Shown: positions 1 to 5,848 of the stretch, one piece after another
How positions within the stretch are numbered: the stretch's first letter is position 1
Layout of the letters: every line of letters starts with the position of its first letter
Source of the DNA: Chloroflexota bacterium
GTDB lineage: Bacteria; Chloroflexota; Anaerolineae; Promineifilales; Promineifilaceae
Assembly: GCA_030599405.1 (NCBI GenBank)
Contig: JAUVOB010000038.1
Span: 1 to 8,308 of the forward strand
Reading direction: 5' to 3'
DNA length: 8,308 bases
The notes under the pieces: model-generated
Database searches by the model: none
The model's input: the letters and a program-made list of their open reading frames with translations, nothing else
What the model was told of the DNA's origin: nothing
Translations under genes and position numbers: made by a program

Positions 1-641
1 CGCATTAGGAGCGATTCACTCGCTTCGCGCTGAACCGCGTCTTCCTCGGGAGAGTTCAGGACTGAATCGGCAACAGCATCCGCCTCGCTCTCATATTGGT
101 CGTTCGGATCGTTGACCGTCATCTTGCCTTGGCCTGGAGCAGTGTTCCCACTCTGCTGAACAACATGAGTCAGCTCATGAGAAATCAGGCTCTGCCCTTC
201 GCTGCTTCCAGGGCTGTAGGCGCCCTCCTTGAAGAAGATGTCGCTGCCCGTGGTAAAGGCTTTTGCTCCGAGCTGTTTGTTCAGCTGATCGGCTCCGGAA
301 TCCGTGTGGACGCTAACGTCGCTGAAATCATGGCCCATGGCCTCGCCTGCCTTGGATGAAATGTTCTCGTCCAGCGATTGCCCACCGCCGCGCTTAGCGT
401 TTATGGATGCAGTTGTCTCATCATCGATTTCAGACTGTCCTTCAGCGCTGCGCTGGGCCAGGAATCTTTGCACGGCCGCGTTACCCACTGTCTGCTGCAT
501 TCGGGTCAGTGTCTCGGCATTCAGCTTGCCCTCCATATCGGAGACCGTAACCGGACCTTGTACCTTCTGAGGGATTTCCCCTTCATGCTCGGGCTTGGGC
601 TGGACTTTTCCTTTTTCCTCATACGTATGTTGATCGGCCAT
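1..641 (-). CDS. DUF4157 (eCIS-associated, HEXXH metalloprotease-like) protein, 3' end cut by window edge
   Basis: The frame is open from an ATG at 639-641 to the window edge, giving 213 complete codons; the C-terminus lies outside. Residues 1-30 are polar and lysine/glutamate rich. Residues 44-64 carry a Met-Gln-Gln-x-x-Gly-Asn-Ala-Ala-Val-Gln-Arg motif, also seen in the gene upstream. Residues about 85-165 match the DUF4157 pattern: GHDFSDVSVHTDS (103-115), a GAKAFTTGSDIFF stretch (125-137), and SHELTHVVQQ (154-163), whose HELTH (155-159) is a zinc-binding HEXXH motif. YESEAD (183-188) is a plausible third-ligand region. DUF4157 is among the domains most often linked to extracellular contractile injection systems, usually at the N-terminus of a larger protein whose C-terminus may be an effector; that part is not visible here. 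It follows the 400-residue gene by 66 bases. Active protease function is inferred, not shown. The call of the domain is secure. Confidence 0.9.
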   Translation of the reverse strand, partial: MADQHTYEEKGKVQPKPEHEGEIPQKVQGPVTVSDMEGKLNAETLTRMQQTVGNAAVQRFLAQRSAEGQSEIDDETTASINAKRGGGQSLDENISSKAGEAMGHDFSDVSVHTDSGADQLNKQLGAKAFTTGSDIFFKEGAYSPGSSEGQSLISHELTHVVQQSGNTAPGQGKMTVNDPNDQYESEADAVADSVLNSPEEDAVQREASESLLM

Positions 642-652
642 CACCTTCCTCC
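642..652 (-). promoter_or_regulatory. Strong Shine-Dalgarno for the DUF4157 gene
   Basis: On the minus strand GGAGGAAGGTG lies directly before the ATG at 639-641. It fixes the start codon and shows that this gene is translated independently although it sits only 66 bases behind the preceding gene. No promoter was recognised in that gap, so transcription probably continues from upstream. Confidence 0.75.
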
Positions 653-707
653 AGATTCAAAATATCGCCAATAGTCTCCGCCGAACCAATAATCGAAAAT
701 GAATCCA

Positions 708-1910
708 TTAAAACCGGCCCGATACCTCTAAACTTCCCGCGATACCAAATTGGAAACCGCCTTCACTTTCCGCGCCGGTCTGAAAACGCATGTCGGCATC
801 TCCCTGCACTTGCAGGTTGCGTCCACCTTCGAAGTCCCAGCGCAAGCCGACTCTTGGGCGAAGACCTATCACCAAGCCTTCTTCGCCAGGCGCCGATTCG
901 GACTCGGCAAAACTAAGCAGCAGGTGCATATCTTCCCCGATAGGAATATCTACTTCGGGAATCGACGTAAGGGCGCCGGCGAGGGTTTCCATCTGGCTCC
1001 AATCTTCGTAGCCGGCGCCGGTGGCGATCGCTGATGCCAGGGCCGTACCCACCAGAGGGATGAGCACAGGCCAATGTTCCTCGGCCAACTCGCCAGCCCG
1101 TGCGGTGATCTGCTGGTAAAACTGGGTGGCCTCGAGCGCCGCTTGGAAAGCGGGCCAGACTTGCTCGGCGACGTCACTGGCGACTTCGCCGGCGCTGGGG
1201 GGCTCAGAAGGCTCTTCGCCAGAAAGCTGCTGTAGGATGAACTCAGTGGCATCTTCTCTTAACAGATCCTGAGCTTCGCTCGGATTGGCGATGATTGGAT
1301 CTCCTCGGGCGATCCAGCGATCGGCCAAACGACGCCACTGCTGCCAGATTTGTGTCCAGGCATCCTGTGGAATAGCAGGGCCCGTATACCGTCTCTGGAA
1401 ATCTTGCTGCCAATTGGTGACCAAGCTGTTCAGTAATTCAGGCGAAGGCTGCATCAGCTCGCCGATAGGTACCGCGGCGGCTATCGGTTGCTGTTGAAAG
1501 ATCCCAGGATCCAGCGTCAACTGGCCCGGGCCCAGGGACGGGGCATCCGCACTGGGTACGGTTAATTCTGATGAGGGTTGTTCATCACTGGTCGTTTCTG
1601 CGGCTTCCTCACCCTCGCCATTGTCACGCTGAATAAGACGCTGGACGAAATGGTTGCCATGGGCGCGCTGTAGTTGTTGGGCAATGCGCTGACGACTTAT
1701 CGTCGAACCCCCACCACTCCACCCGCCCTCCATTGCGCGAGCAAGGTACAACGTAGGAGGTACACCTCGTTGGCCTGCTTTGGATGCTGGGTCCAATTGA
1801 GATGAAGCCACAGCAACATCCCTCTCGTCCTCTAGGATCGGGCGAAGCGCGACAGTGGATCGCGATTGCTTCGTATCCCTCGAGGGTGAATTTCTATGTA
1901 ACGAGGTCAC
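708..1910 (-). CDS. Putative eCIS-associated cargo or accessory protein of unknown function
   Basis: A 400-residue protein that I do not recognise as a named family. The start is GTG (1908-1910), 17 bases inside the end of the AAA+ ATPase gene, with GAGGTGA just upstream. Residues 1-70 are Ser/Arg rich and look disordered. Residues 72-95 contain Gln-Leu-Gln-Arg-Ala-His-Gly-Asn-x-x-Val-Gln-Arg-Leu, resembling the motif at 44-64 of the following DUF4157 protein. Residues 96-135 are an acidic Glu/Ser/Thr linker. Residues 155-230 are helical and rich in Trp and Gln. A hydrophobic stretch (about 280-300, WPVLIPLVGTALASAIATG) could insert in or lie on a membrane. Residues 325-400 alternate polar and hydrophobic residues with Gly turns, suggesting beta strands, and the chain ends in Phe. 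No catalytic motif is seen. Position between the eCIS-type ATPase and DUF4157 genes suggests a cargo, adaptor or effector; this is inference. Confidence 0.8.
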   Translation of the reverse strand: MTSLHRNSPSRDTKQSRSTVALRPILEDERDVAVASSQLDPASKAGQRGVPPTLYLARAMEGGWSGGGSTISRQRIAQQLQRAHGNHFVQRLIQRDNGEGEEAAETTSDEQPSSELTVPSADAPSLGPGQLTLDPGIFQQQPIAAAVPIGELMQPSPELLNSLVTNWQQDFQRRYTGPAIPQDAWTQIWQQWRRLADRWIARGDPIIANPSEAQDLLREDATEFILQQLSGEEPSEPPSAGEVASDVAEQVWPAFQAALEATQFYQQITARAGELAEEHWPVLIPLVGTALASAIATGAGYEDWSQMETLAGALTSIPEVDIPIGEDMHLLLSFAESESAPGEEGLVIGLRPRVGLRWDFEGGRNLQVQGDADMRFQTGAESEGGFQFGIAGSLEVSGRF

Positions 1911-4116
1911 TTGTCACCTCTGATGTATCTGTTACAAACAGTGCTTCGTCGATTAATCGCCCCATCTTCTGGTATTCGCGCCTCGCTCCATGTAATAGAT
2001 GCGGCATGCCTACCGGCTCGCCGGTCTCAGCGGCCAGGAAAGCGGAAGCCATTATGATGTTGCGTATATTGCCACCAGTAATCCGGTAACGCTTGGCCAG
2101 TAAATTCAAATTTACGTCAGGCATTAACGGTGTCTCACGAGGGAAATTCACCCGCCAGATGATCTCCCTATCTGCTGCTTCGGGGAACGGGAATTCAACG
2201 ATGAAGTGAAGCCTACGGGTGAAGGCTTCGTCCAGGTTGGCTCTCATGTTCGTCGCCAGTATCACGACCCCGTCATAGGTTTCCATGCGTTGCAACAAGT
2301 AGCTGATTTCGATATTGGCATAGCGGTCATGGCTATCTTTCACCTCTGATCGCTTACCAAATATCGCGTCGGCTTCGTCGAAAAATAGAATGGCATTGCT
2401 AGTCTGAGCTTCGGTAAATACACGATTGAGGTTTTTCTCTGTTTCGCCGATATATTTGCTAACCAGCATAGAGAGATCGATCTTGTAGAGGTCCTGACCT
2501 AACTGGCCCGCAAGAATATCGGCGGCCATTGTCTTGCCGGTTCCCGATTCACCGGCGAAGAGGGCGTTTAGTCCTTTACCTAGACTTAGCTTCCGGCCGA
2601 AACCCCATTCACCGTATACCAGTGGTCTCTGTCTGACGGTGTTAACCATTTCCTGAAGCTGGGCTACAGTGTCGGGAGGTAGGACGATGTCCTCCCATTG
2701 ATATCGAGGGACGATCTTCGTCGCCAATTCAGCCAATTTCTGATTGGAGTGGGCGCGGCTGGCGGCAAAGAGATCCTCCTCTGTCAAAGGCTGCTGCCGC
2801 CATTGGGCGTAATCCAGCGCTGTTGCCACTGCATCCTCTATCTGGCCTGGACTGAACTGGAATTGATTGGCTAATTCGAATAGCTGGAGATTCTGCCCAT
2901 CGAGATGTTGTTGCCAGCTTTGAAGCCGGTGTTCAAAGTCCCCGGTTTCAAAGTAAGTACGGAGAATGCGTCGCTCCCTCTCCTCTCCTCTCGGTTGCCA
3001 ATCCTTCTCCCCCGCCATGATCACAAGGCCCGGATAGCTCACCAACATCGAGAAGAGATCGTCTGGAGGACGATCGTCCTCCAATATCGTATCCCAGTGA
3101 TGAAAGTAGAGGTTTGCTCCGAGAAGCAGTCCATCACGCAATACGAGTTGAAGCCCATTGAGGGTTCCGATTTCACTCTCGGCAAGGGCTTTCAGATTTA
3201 CCACAATGAGAGGGCTGTCTAGTTTTTTCGAGACATACTTGGCGGCGGCTCTTTTACCTACGCCATAACCGCCAAAAAAGGCGAGCATGGGCAACTTCTG
3301 GCCGTTATGACCAATCTCGACTGCACTCCTTAGTTGATCCCTTAAATCTTCCGGCAGACGAAGCGCCGGATTTTCGCTTAGGGTTGTTATCAGTCTGGCG
3401 GAACCCAGCAGGCGGTCGTCCAGTCCGGGAAAACCAAGCAAATGTTCGACGACCCGACCCGCTGGACGCAGGTAATGCCCGAGAAGTGTTGGTTCTCGAC
3501 TGGCGCCATCGGCAAACCGGAGCATCAGTCGGCTTGTCAGTAGTTTGCCATCGTCGGTAAAGAGGTGTCGGAGCTTAAGCTTCTCCTTGAATGAACTAGT
3601 GAGCAGGTTCAGGACGAGGTCGACGCTGGGACGTTTCTTCGTGACATCATCCTGGAGGTATGAGAAAAGTCTCTCGTAGCGAGGATCGATCTCTGGCGCC
3701 AGGGTAACAAGCAAGATATCGACTTCAACCTGGGTTAATCCAAATCGTTGGGCAATTCCATCAAGCCGGAGGTTGATGCCCGCTTTCCGAGACACATCGG
3801 TCCGGGCCATCCAGTGATTCCTGGCGTTTTCGATTATCTCGGGCCATTCTTCATGCTCGTTCATCTGACCATTTGAGTTTGGCCAGAGGTCGTGACCAAC
3901 TTCGTAATTGAGTAGTGTATCTACCTGACCTTCCGATATATATAGACCGCGAAATTCGTCATTTGGATCCAAACCTTGAGACCGTGCGCGAACCACGGCC
4001 CAGCGGACGTGCAGGTCAATGTAGGAGATGGCCACCAGGATCTCCTCAAGGCCGTTTTCAAAAGGCATCGTCGATTCAGACACGACCGGAGGCGTAGGAG
4101 ATACAACCGCACTCAT
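1894..4116 (-). CDS. eCIS-type AAA+ ATPase (two AAA modules, first degenerate)
   Basis: A 740-residue protein of the kind found in extracellular contractile injection system clusters (Afp15/Pvc15-like), where the ATPase is thought to assist particle assembly. Residues 1-260 form a helical N-terminal region; 115-155 reads like the helix-rich module seen in these ATPases. A first AAA fold (about 275-440) keeps a Walker A-like GGYGVGKR (282-289) but with Arg for Ser/Thr, and its Walker B position reads LYFHHWD (336-342) with His where Asp-Glu should be, so it probably does not hydrolyse ATP. The second AAA module (about 475-700) is complete: Walker A GESGTGKT (522-529), pore-loop-like KYIGE (554-558), Walker B ILFFDEAD (576-583), sensor 1 Asn623, Arg finger region Arg634-Arg635, sensor 2 GGNIRN (681-686). 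The ATG overlaps the TGA of the preceding gene as ATGA, with AGGTG upstream. Cytoplasmic. Confidence 0.93.
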   Translation of the reverse strand: MSAVVSPTPPVVSESTMPFENGLEEILVAISYIDLHVRWAVVRARSQGLDPNDEFRGLYISEGQVDTLLNYEVGHDLWPNSNGQMNEHEEWPEIIENARNHWMARTDVSRKAGINLRLDGIAQRFGLTQVEVDILLVTLAPEIDPRYERLFSYLQDDVTKKRPSVDLVLNLLTSSFKEKLKLRHLFTDDGKLLTSRLMLRFADGASREPTLLGHYLRPAGRVVEHLLGFPGLDDRLLGSARLITTLSENPALRLPEDLRDQLRSAVEIGHNGQKLPMLAFFGGYGVGKRAAAKYVSKKLDSPLIVVNLKALAESEIGTLNGLQLVLRDGLLLGANLYFHHWDTILEDDRPPDDLFSMLVSYPGLVIMAGEKDWQPRGEERERRILRTYFETGDFEHRLQSWQQHLDGQNLQLFELANQFQFSPGQIEDAVATALDYAQWRQQPLTEEDLFAASRAHSNQKLAELATKIVPRYQWEDIVLPPDTVAQLQEMVNTVRQRPLVYGEWGFGRKLSLGKGLNALFAGESGTGKTMAADILAGQLGQDLYKIDLSMLVSKYIGETEKNLNRVFTEAQTSNAILFFDEADAIFGKRSEVKDSHDRYANIEISYLLQRMETYDGVVILATNMRANLDEAFTRRLHFIVEFPFPEAADREIIWRVNFPRETPLMPDVNLNLLAKRYRITGGNIRNIIMASAFLAAETGEPVGMPHLLHGARREYQKMGRLIDEALFVTDTSEVTSDLVT
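1914..1920 (-). promoter_or_regulatory. Shine-Dalgarno supporting the GTG start of the 400-residue gene
   Basis: The minus strand reads GAGGTGACAAGTG, placing a good ribosome binding site just before the GTG at 1908-1910 and inside the last codons of the ATPase gene. This favours the GTG start with a 17-base gene overlap and suggests translational coupling of the two genes. Confidence 0.6.
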
Positions 4117-4376
4117 TCGTTTTCACCTTTCGCATGTAGAGGCATGAATACCTGTTCGTCGAGCGCGTCCATATCGGTTACATAGGCGGAAACAATCTGA
4201 GGGATCTCAGAAATAGAGCGGAAATAATGTCGTTGAGTGCTCTGGACATGTTCGATCCATCCACGCCATTCGGCAGAACTGTCGGGATCGTCCCGGTTTT
4301 CACGCCAAATACGCATTACAAATGAATGCGCCTCTGCCTCAAAAAAGGACATGATCCCTTGATGTTGCTGGTCCAT
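4113..4376 (-). CDS. Small conserved protein, first gene of the eCIS-associated operon
   Basis: The reading frame has three candidate ATGs: 4494-4496 (127 residues), 4392-4394 (93) and 4374-4376 (87). I chose 4376 because GGAAG sits 7 bases before it; the other two lack a clear ribosome binding site, and the longest form would run through a perfect palindrome at 4404-4423. The core reads SFVMRIWREN, then EWRGWIEHVQSTQRHYF, then SEIPQIVSAYV. The pattern of an Arg-Ile-Trp strand, Trp-Arg-Gly-x-Ile-Glu-His-Val-x-Ser, an aromatic and a closing helix recalls a family of small soluble proteins that I have seen beside AAA+ ATPases and SARP regulators, but I cannot give it a name or function. Its TGA overlaps the ATPase start (ATGA), so the two are translationally coupled and may act together. 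The gene is real with good confidence; the start is uncertain. Confidence 0.75.
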   Translation of the reverse strand: MDQQHQGIMSFFEAEAHSFVMRIWRENRDDPDSSAEWRGWIEHVQSTQRHYFRSISEIPQIVSAYVTDMDALDEQVFMPLHAKGENE

Positions 4377-4403
4377 GGTTTCACTTCCACTCATTTCTGA
4401 TGT

Positions 4404-4423
4404 CCAGAAGCGGCCGCTTCTGG
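4404..4423. repeat. Perfect 20-base palindrome in the operon leader
   Basis: CCAGAAGCGGCCGCTTCTGG is identical to its reverse complement over all 20 bases. As RNA it can fold into an 8-pair stem with a GGCC loop. It lies 9 bases before the ATG at 4392-4394 and 27 bases before the preferred ATG at 4374-4376. It has no following T-tract, so it is not a typical terminator. It could be an operator for a dimeric regulator or a leader hairpin affecting translation. Confidence 0.7.
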
Positions 4424-4522
4424 GTGTGAAGCGAGCACCTAAAGTTCCACCCAAGCAGAACTTCGCCCTGGAGATTGCTCTCTCCACATTAATCATTACG
4501 AGATACAGTTCTCTGTAAGAGA

Positions 4523-4556
4523 ATTGTAGTATGTAGGTCTCACAAAAGTCTCACAA
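4523..4556 (-). promoter_or_regulatory. SARP-type activated promoter of the eCIS-associated operon
   Basis: On the minus strand two perfect copies of TTGTGAGAC (4548-4556 and 4537-4545) are separated by two bases, an 11-base period or one helical turn. Exactly 8 bases after the second copy is TACAAT (4523-4528), five of six matches to a -10 box. The -35 region around 4546-4551 reads AGACTT and does not match TTGACA. Direct repeats with an 11-base period close to the -10 box and replacing the -35 box are the known architecture of promoters activated by SARP proteins, and a SARP gene lies immediately upstream. Transcription would start near 4516 and run into the small-protein, ATPase, 400-residue and DUF4157 genes. 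A short inverted repeat TACAG-TTCT-CTGTA (4504-4517) overlaps the expected start site. The arrangement is seen directly; its use by this regulator is inferred. Confidence 0.65.
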
Positions 4557-4590
4557 GCGGGGCGTTCCGGGGTTTACATCAGATATCCGC

Positions 4591-4618
4591 ACCCTGGCCA
4601 TGAACTATTTGGCAGGGT
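4591..4618 (-). terminator. Hairpin downstream of the SARP gene, possible terminator without T-tract
   Basis: The arms ACCCTGCCA and TGGCCAGGGT on the minus strand pair over 9 bases with one bulged C, around a 9-base loop. It lies about 55 bases after the SARP stop codon and before the downstream promoter, a sensible place to end the regulator transcript, but no run of T follows. It may be a factor-dependent terminator or only a processed RNA end. Confidence 0.35.
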
Positions 4619-4673
4619 TACAGAGGGAAGATCCTCTTCGGGCTAGCACTTTGCGACGCAGGGAGGTTTGTGA

Positions 4674-5564
4674 TTATCGCCCGGGAGGGCTACTGTTATC
4701 TTCGTAAGCCTTCAACAACGATTCCAGATTGGCAGCTGCCGACTGAAAGTTCTCGTAGGCTGCTTTCAGCTGCTCAAAATAATCGCTTCGAGGGGGGCGG
4801 TCAAATGTGGCATTGACCCGATCATCGACGATTCTTCGATAGAGATCGATAGTCTCTGGGAGTGGCAGGATCCCGAGTTCTTCCTGCATTAAGCGGGCGC
4901 ATAATTGAAATTGGCGGATACTGCGGGCGCTATCTCCGGCTTTCCAGAAACATAGCATAAGGGCACGGTGAACTTCTTCACGCAAGGGATCCAGTTTAAC
5001 GATATTTTTCCCAAAAGATATTGCTTCCTCGTAGGATCTTTTCCGAATCAGATCGGCCATTAGCACCCCAAGAGCCCACAGATATCGCCTCTCAAGTCGT
5101 TCGCGCTCGATCAGGCACCATTCGGTATAGATCCCCTCACAGAAGACACCTTTGTAAACGCCAACAGCCTTATTGAGGTGGTCAAACAACCTGTCCTGCT
5201 CAGATTCATTCTCAGCCTCGTTTAAGTAGGCCTCGAACTCAATCGCATCTACATGCAGGTCTTGTGCGGGTGCCAAGCTGATCCAATCTCTACTAGAACT
5301 GAGGAATTTCTCCGGAGACACTCCCATTCCTCTAAATACGCCTCCCAGGCGCCAAAGTGCCGTGCTGAGACTGGCCCGGCCGTTAGTTGGGGGGTGTCCG
5401 GGCCAGAGCAAATCGATCAACTGCTCGCGCGTATGCTCTCGTTCTCGATGGAGAAGGAGGAAGGCAAGCAATTCTTCGACACGACGCGTGGGAAAACGAT
5501 CGATCACTGTTTCGTCGTGTCGCAGGCGAAGCTTTCCAAGAACTTGCACCTGCAAAAGTGCCAT
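4674..5564 (-). CDS. SARP-family transcriptional activator (OmpR-type winged helix plus BTAD domain)
   Basis: A 296-residue protein. Residues 1-98 form the OmpR/PhoB-like winged helix typical of SARPs: an N-terminal strand pair (LLQVQVLGKLRLR), a RRVEELLAFLLLH helix, REQLIDLLWPG, then ASLSTALWRLGGVF as the recognition region. Residues 104-248 are the bacterial transcriptional activation domain, a TPR-like helical bundle, with YKGVFCEG, the EWCLIERERLERRYLWAL helix, LDPLREEVHRALM and ELGILPLPETIDLYRRI. The tail 260-290 is a helix that may form a coiled coil. There is no NB-ARC ATPase, so this is a small SARP. Start: ATG at 5562-5564 with GGAGGT 9 bases upstream. SARPs bind direct repeats to recruit RNA polymerase; a matching site lies 118-151 bases past this gene's stop codon, before the eCIS-associated operon. 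The direct link is inference, while the family call is secure. Confidence 0.93.
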   Translation of the reverse strand: MALLQVQVLGKLRLRHDETVIDRFPTRRVEELLAFLLLHREREHTREQLIDLLWPGHPPTNGRASLSTALWRLGGVFRGMGVSPEKFLSSSRDWISLAPAQDLHVDAIEFEAYLNEAENESEQDRLFDHLNKAVGVYKGVFCEGIYTEWCLIERERLERRYLWALGVLMADLIRKRSYEEAISFGKNIVKLDPLREEVHRALMLCFWKAGDSARSIRQFQLCARLMQEELGILPLPETIDLYRRIVDDRVNATFDRPPRSDYFEQLKAAYENFQSAAANLESLLKAYEDNSSPPGR

Positions 5565-5573
5565 TCGCCAATT

Positions 5574-5579
5574 ACCTCC
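5574..5579 (-). promoter_or_regulatory. Shine-Dalgarno of the SARP gene
   Basis: GGAGGT on the minus strand, 9 bases before the ATG at 5562-5564. It settles the start codon of the regulator. Confidence 0.75.
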
Positions 5580-5606
5580 GATGGAGCATGCAAGGGTCCT
5601 AAGCTA

Positions 5607-5625
5607 ACGCACAATTTCGGTGCGT
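5607..5625. promoter_or_regulatory. Inverted repeat at the expected start site of the SARP transcript, operator candidate
   Basis: ACGCAC and GTGCGT are perfect 6-base arms around a 7-base AATTTCG spacer. The element directly abuts the CATAAT -10 candidate at 5626-5631, so it would cover the transcription start. That is a typical place for a repressor site; as RNA it would be a 5' hairpin. No regulator is identified. Confidence 0.4.
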
Positions 5626-5654
5626 ATTATGAGGAAACATATTGGCTCTGCCTA
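5626..5654 (-). promoter_or_regulatory. Candidate promoter of the SARP gene
   Basis: On the minus strand TAGGCA (5649-5654, four of six matches) and CATAAT (5626-5631, five of six) are separated by 17 bases, about 60 bases before the start codon. A second candidate further upstream is TTGCAA (5711-5716) with TATTAT (5689-5694) at 16-base spacing. Either or both may serve the gene. The 284-base gap between mutY and the SARP gene (5565-5848) otherwise holds no coding sequence that I can support. Confidence 0.4.
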
Positions 5655-5820
5655 CTGCAAAATACAAGCAGATATGCGGGATACTACAATAATAGCCATA
5701 CCTGGCTACTTTGCAACAGATTTAGCTTTAATTCGGCGATCTCAGCACCTACGTACTGATTTAGGCGCGATTCCACGGAAGAGAAGGTGCGAGTTAATCT
5801 AGTTGTAGTGCATCCAGTCT

Positions 5821-5848
5821 CAGTCAACGTACCAGACCATTTTGACTG
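5821..5848. repeat. Inverted repeat right after the mutY stop codon
   Basis: CAGTCAA and TTGACTG are perfect 7-base arms around a 14-base spacer, beginning at the base after the mutY stop codon. The loop is long and no T-tract follows on the minus strand, so it is a weak terminator candidate; it may equally be a binding site upstream of the SARP gene. Confidence 0.3.

Noticed and set aside
96..674. Several plus-strand frames of 87-98 codons at the left end
   Set aside because: All lie antisense to the DUF4157 gene, whose minus-strand translation carries the clear HELTH and GHDFSDV motifs.
2905..3222. Plus-strand open frame of 105 codons inside the ATPase gene
   Set aside because: It is antisense to the conserved AAA+ coding sequence and has no recognisable motif; a frame shadow.
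4113..4496. 127-residue version of the small gene starting at 4496
   Set aside because: No Shine-Dalgarno precedes it, the extra 40 residues have no conserved look, and they would span a perfect 20-base palindrome. Kept only as an alternative start, since the predicted transcript near 4516 would just include it.
4627..4639. GAAGA-TCC-TCTTC-like inverted repeat after the SARP stop codon
   Set aside because: Only five pairs with a three-base loop and no T-tract; too weak to call a terminator.
5253..5759. Plus-strand open frame of 168 codons covering the start of the SARP gene and its upstream region
   Set aside because: It runs antisense to a well-supported SARP coding region, its translation shows no domain pattern, and it has no Shine-Dalgarno that I can support.
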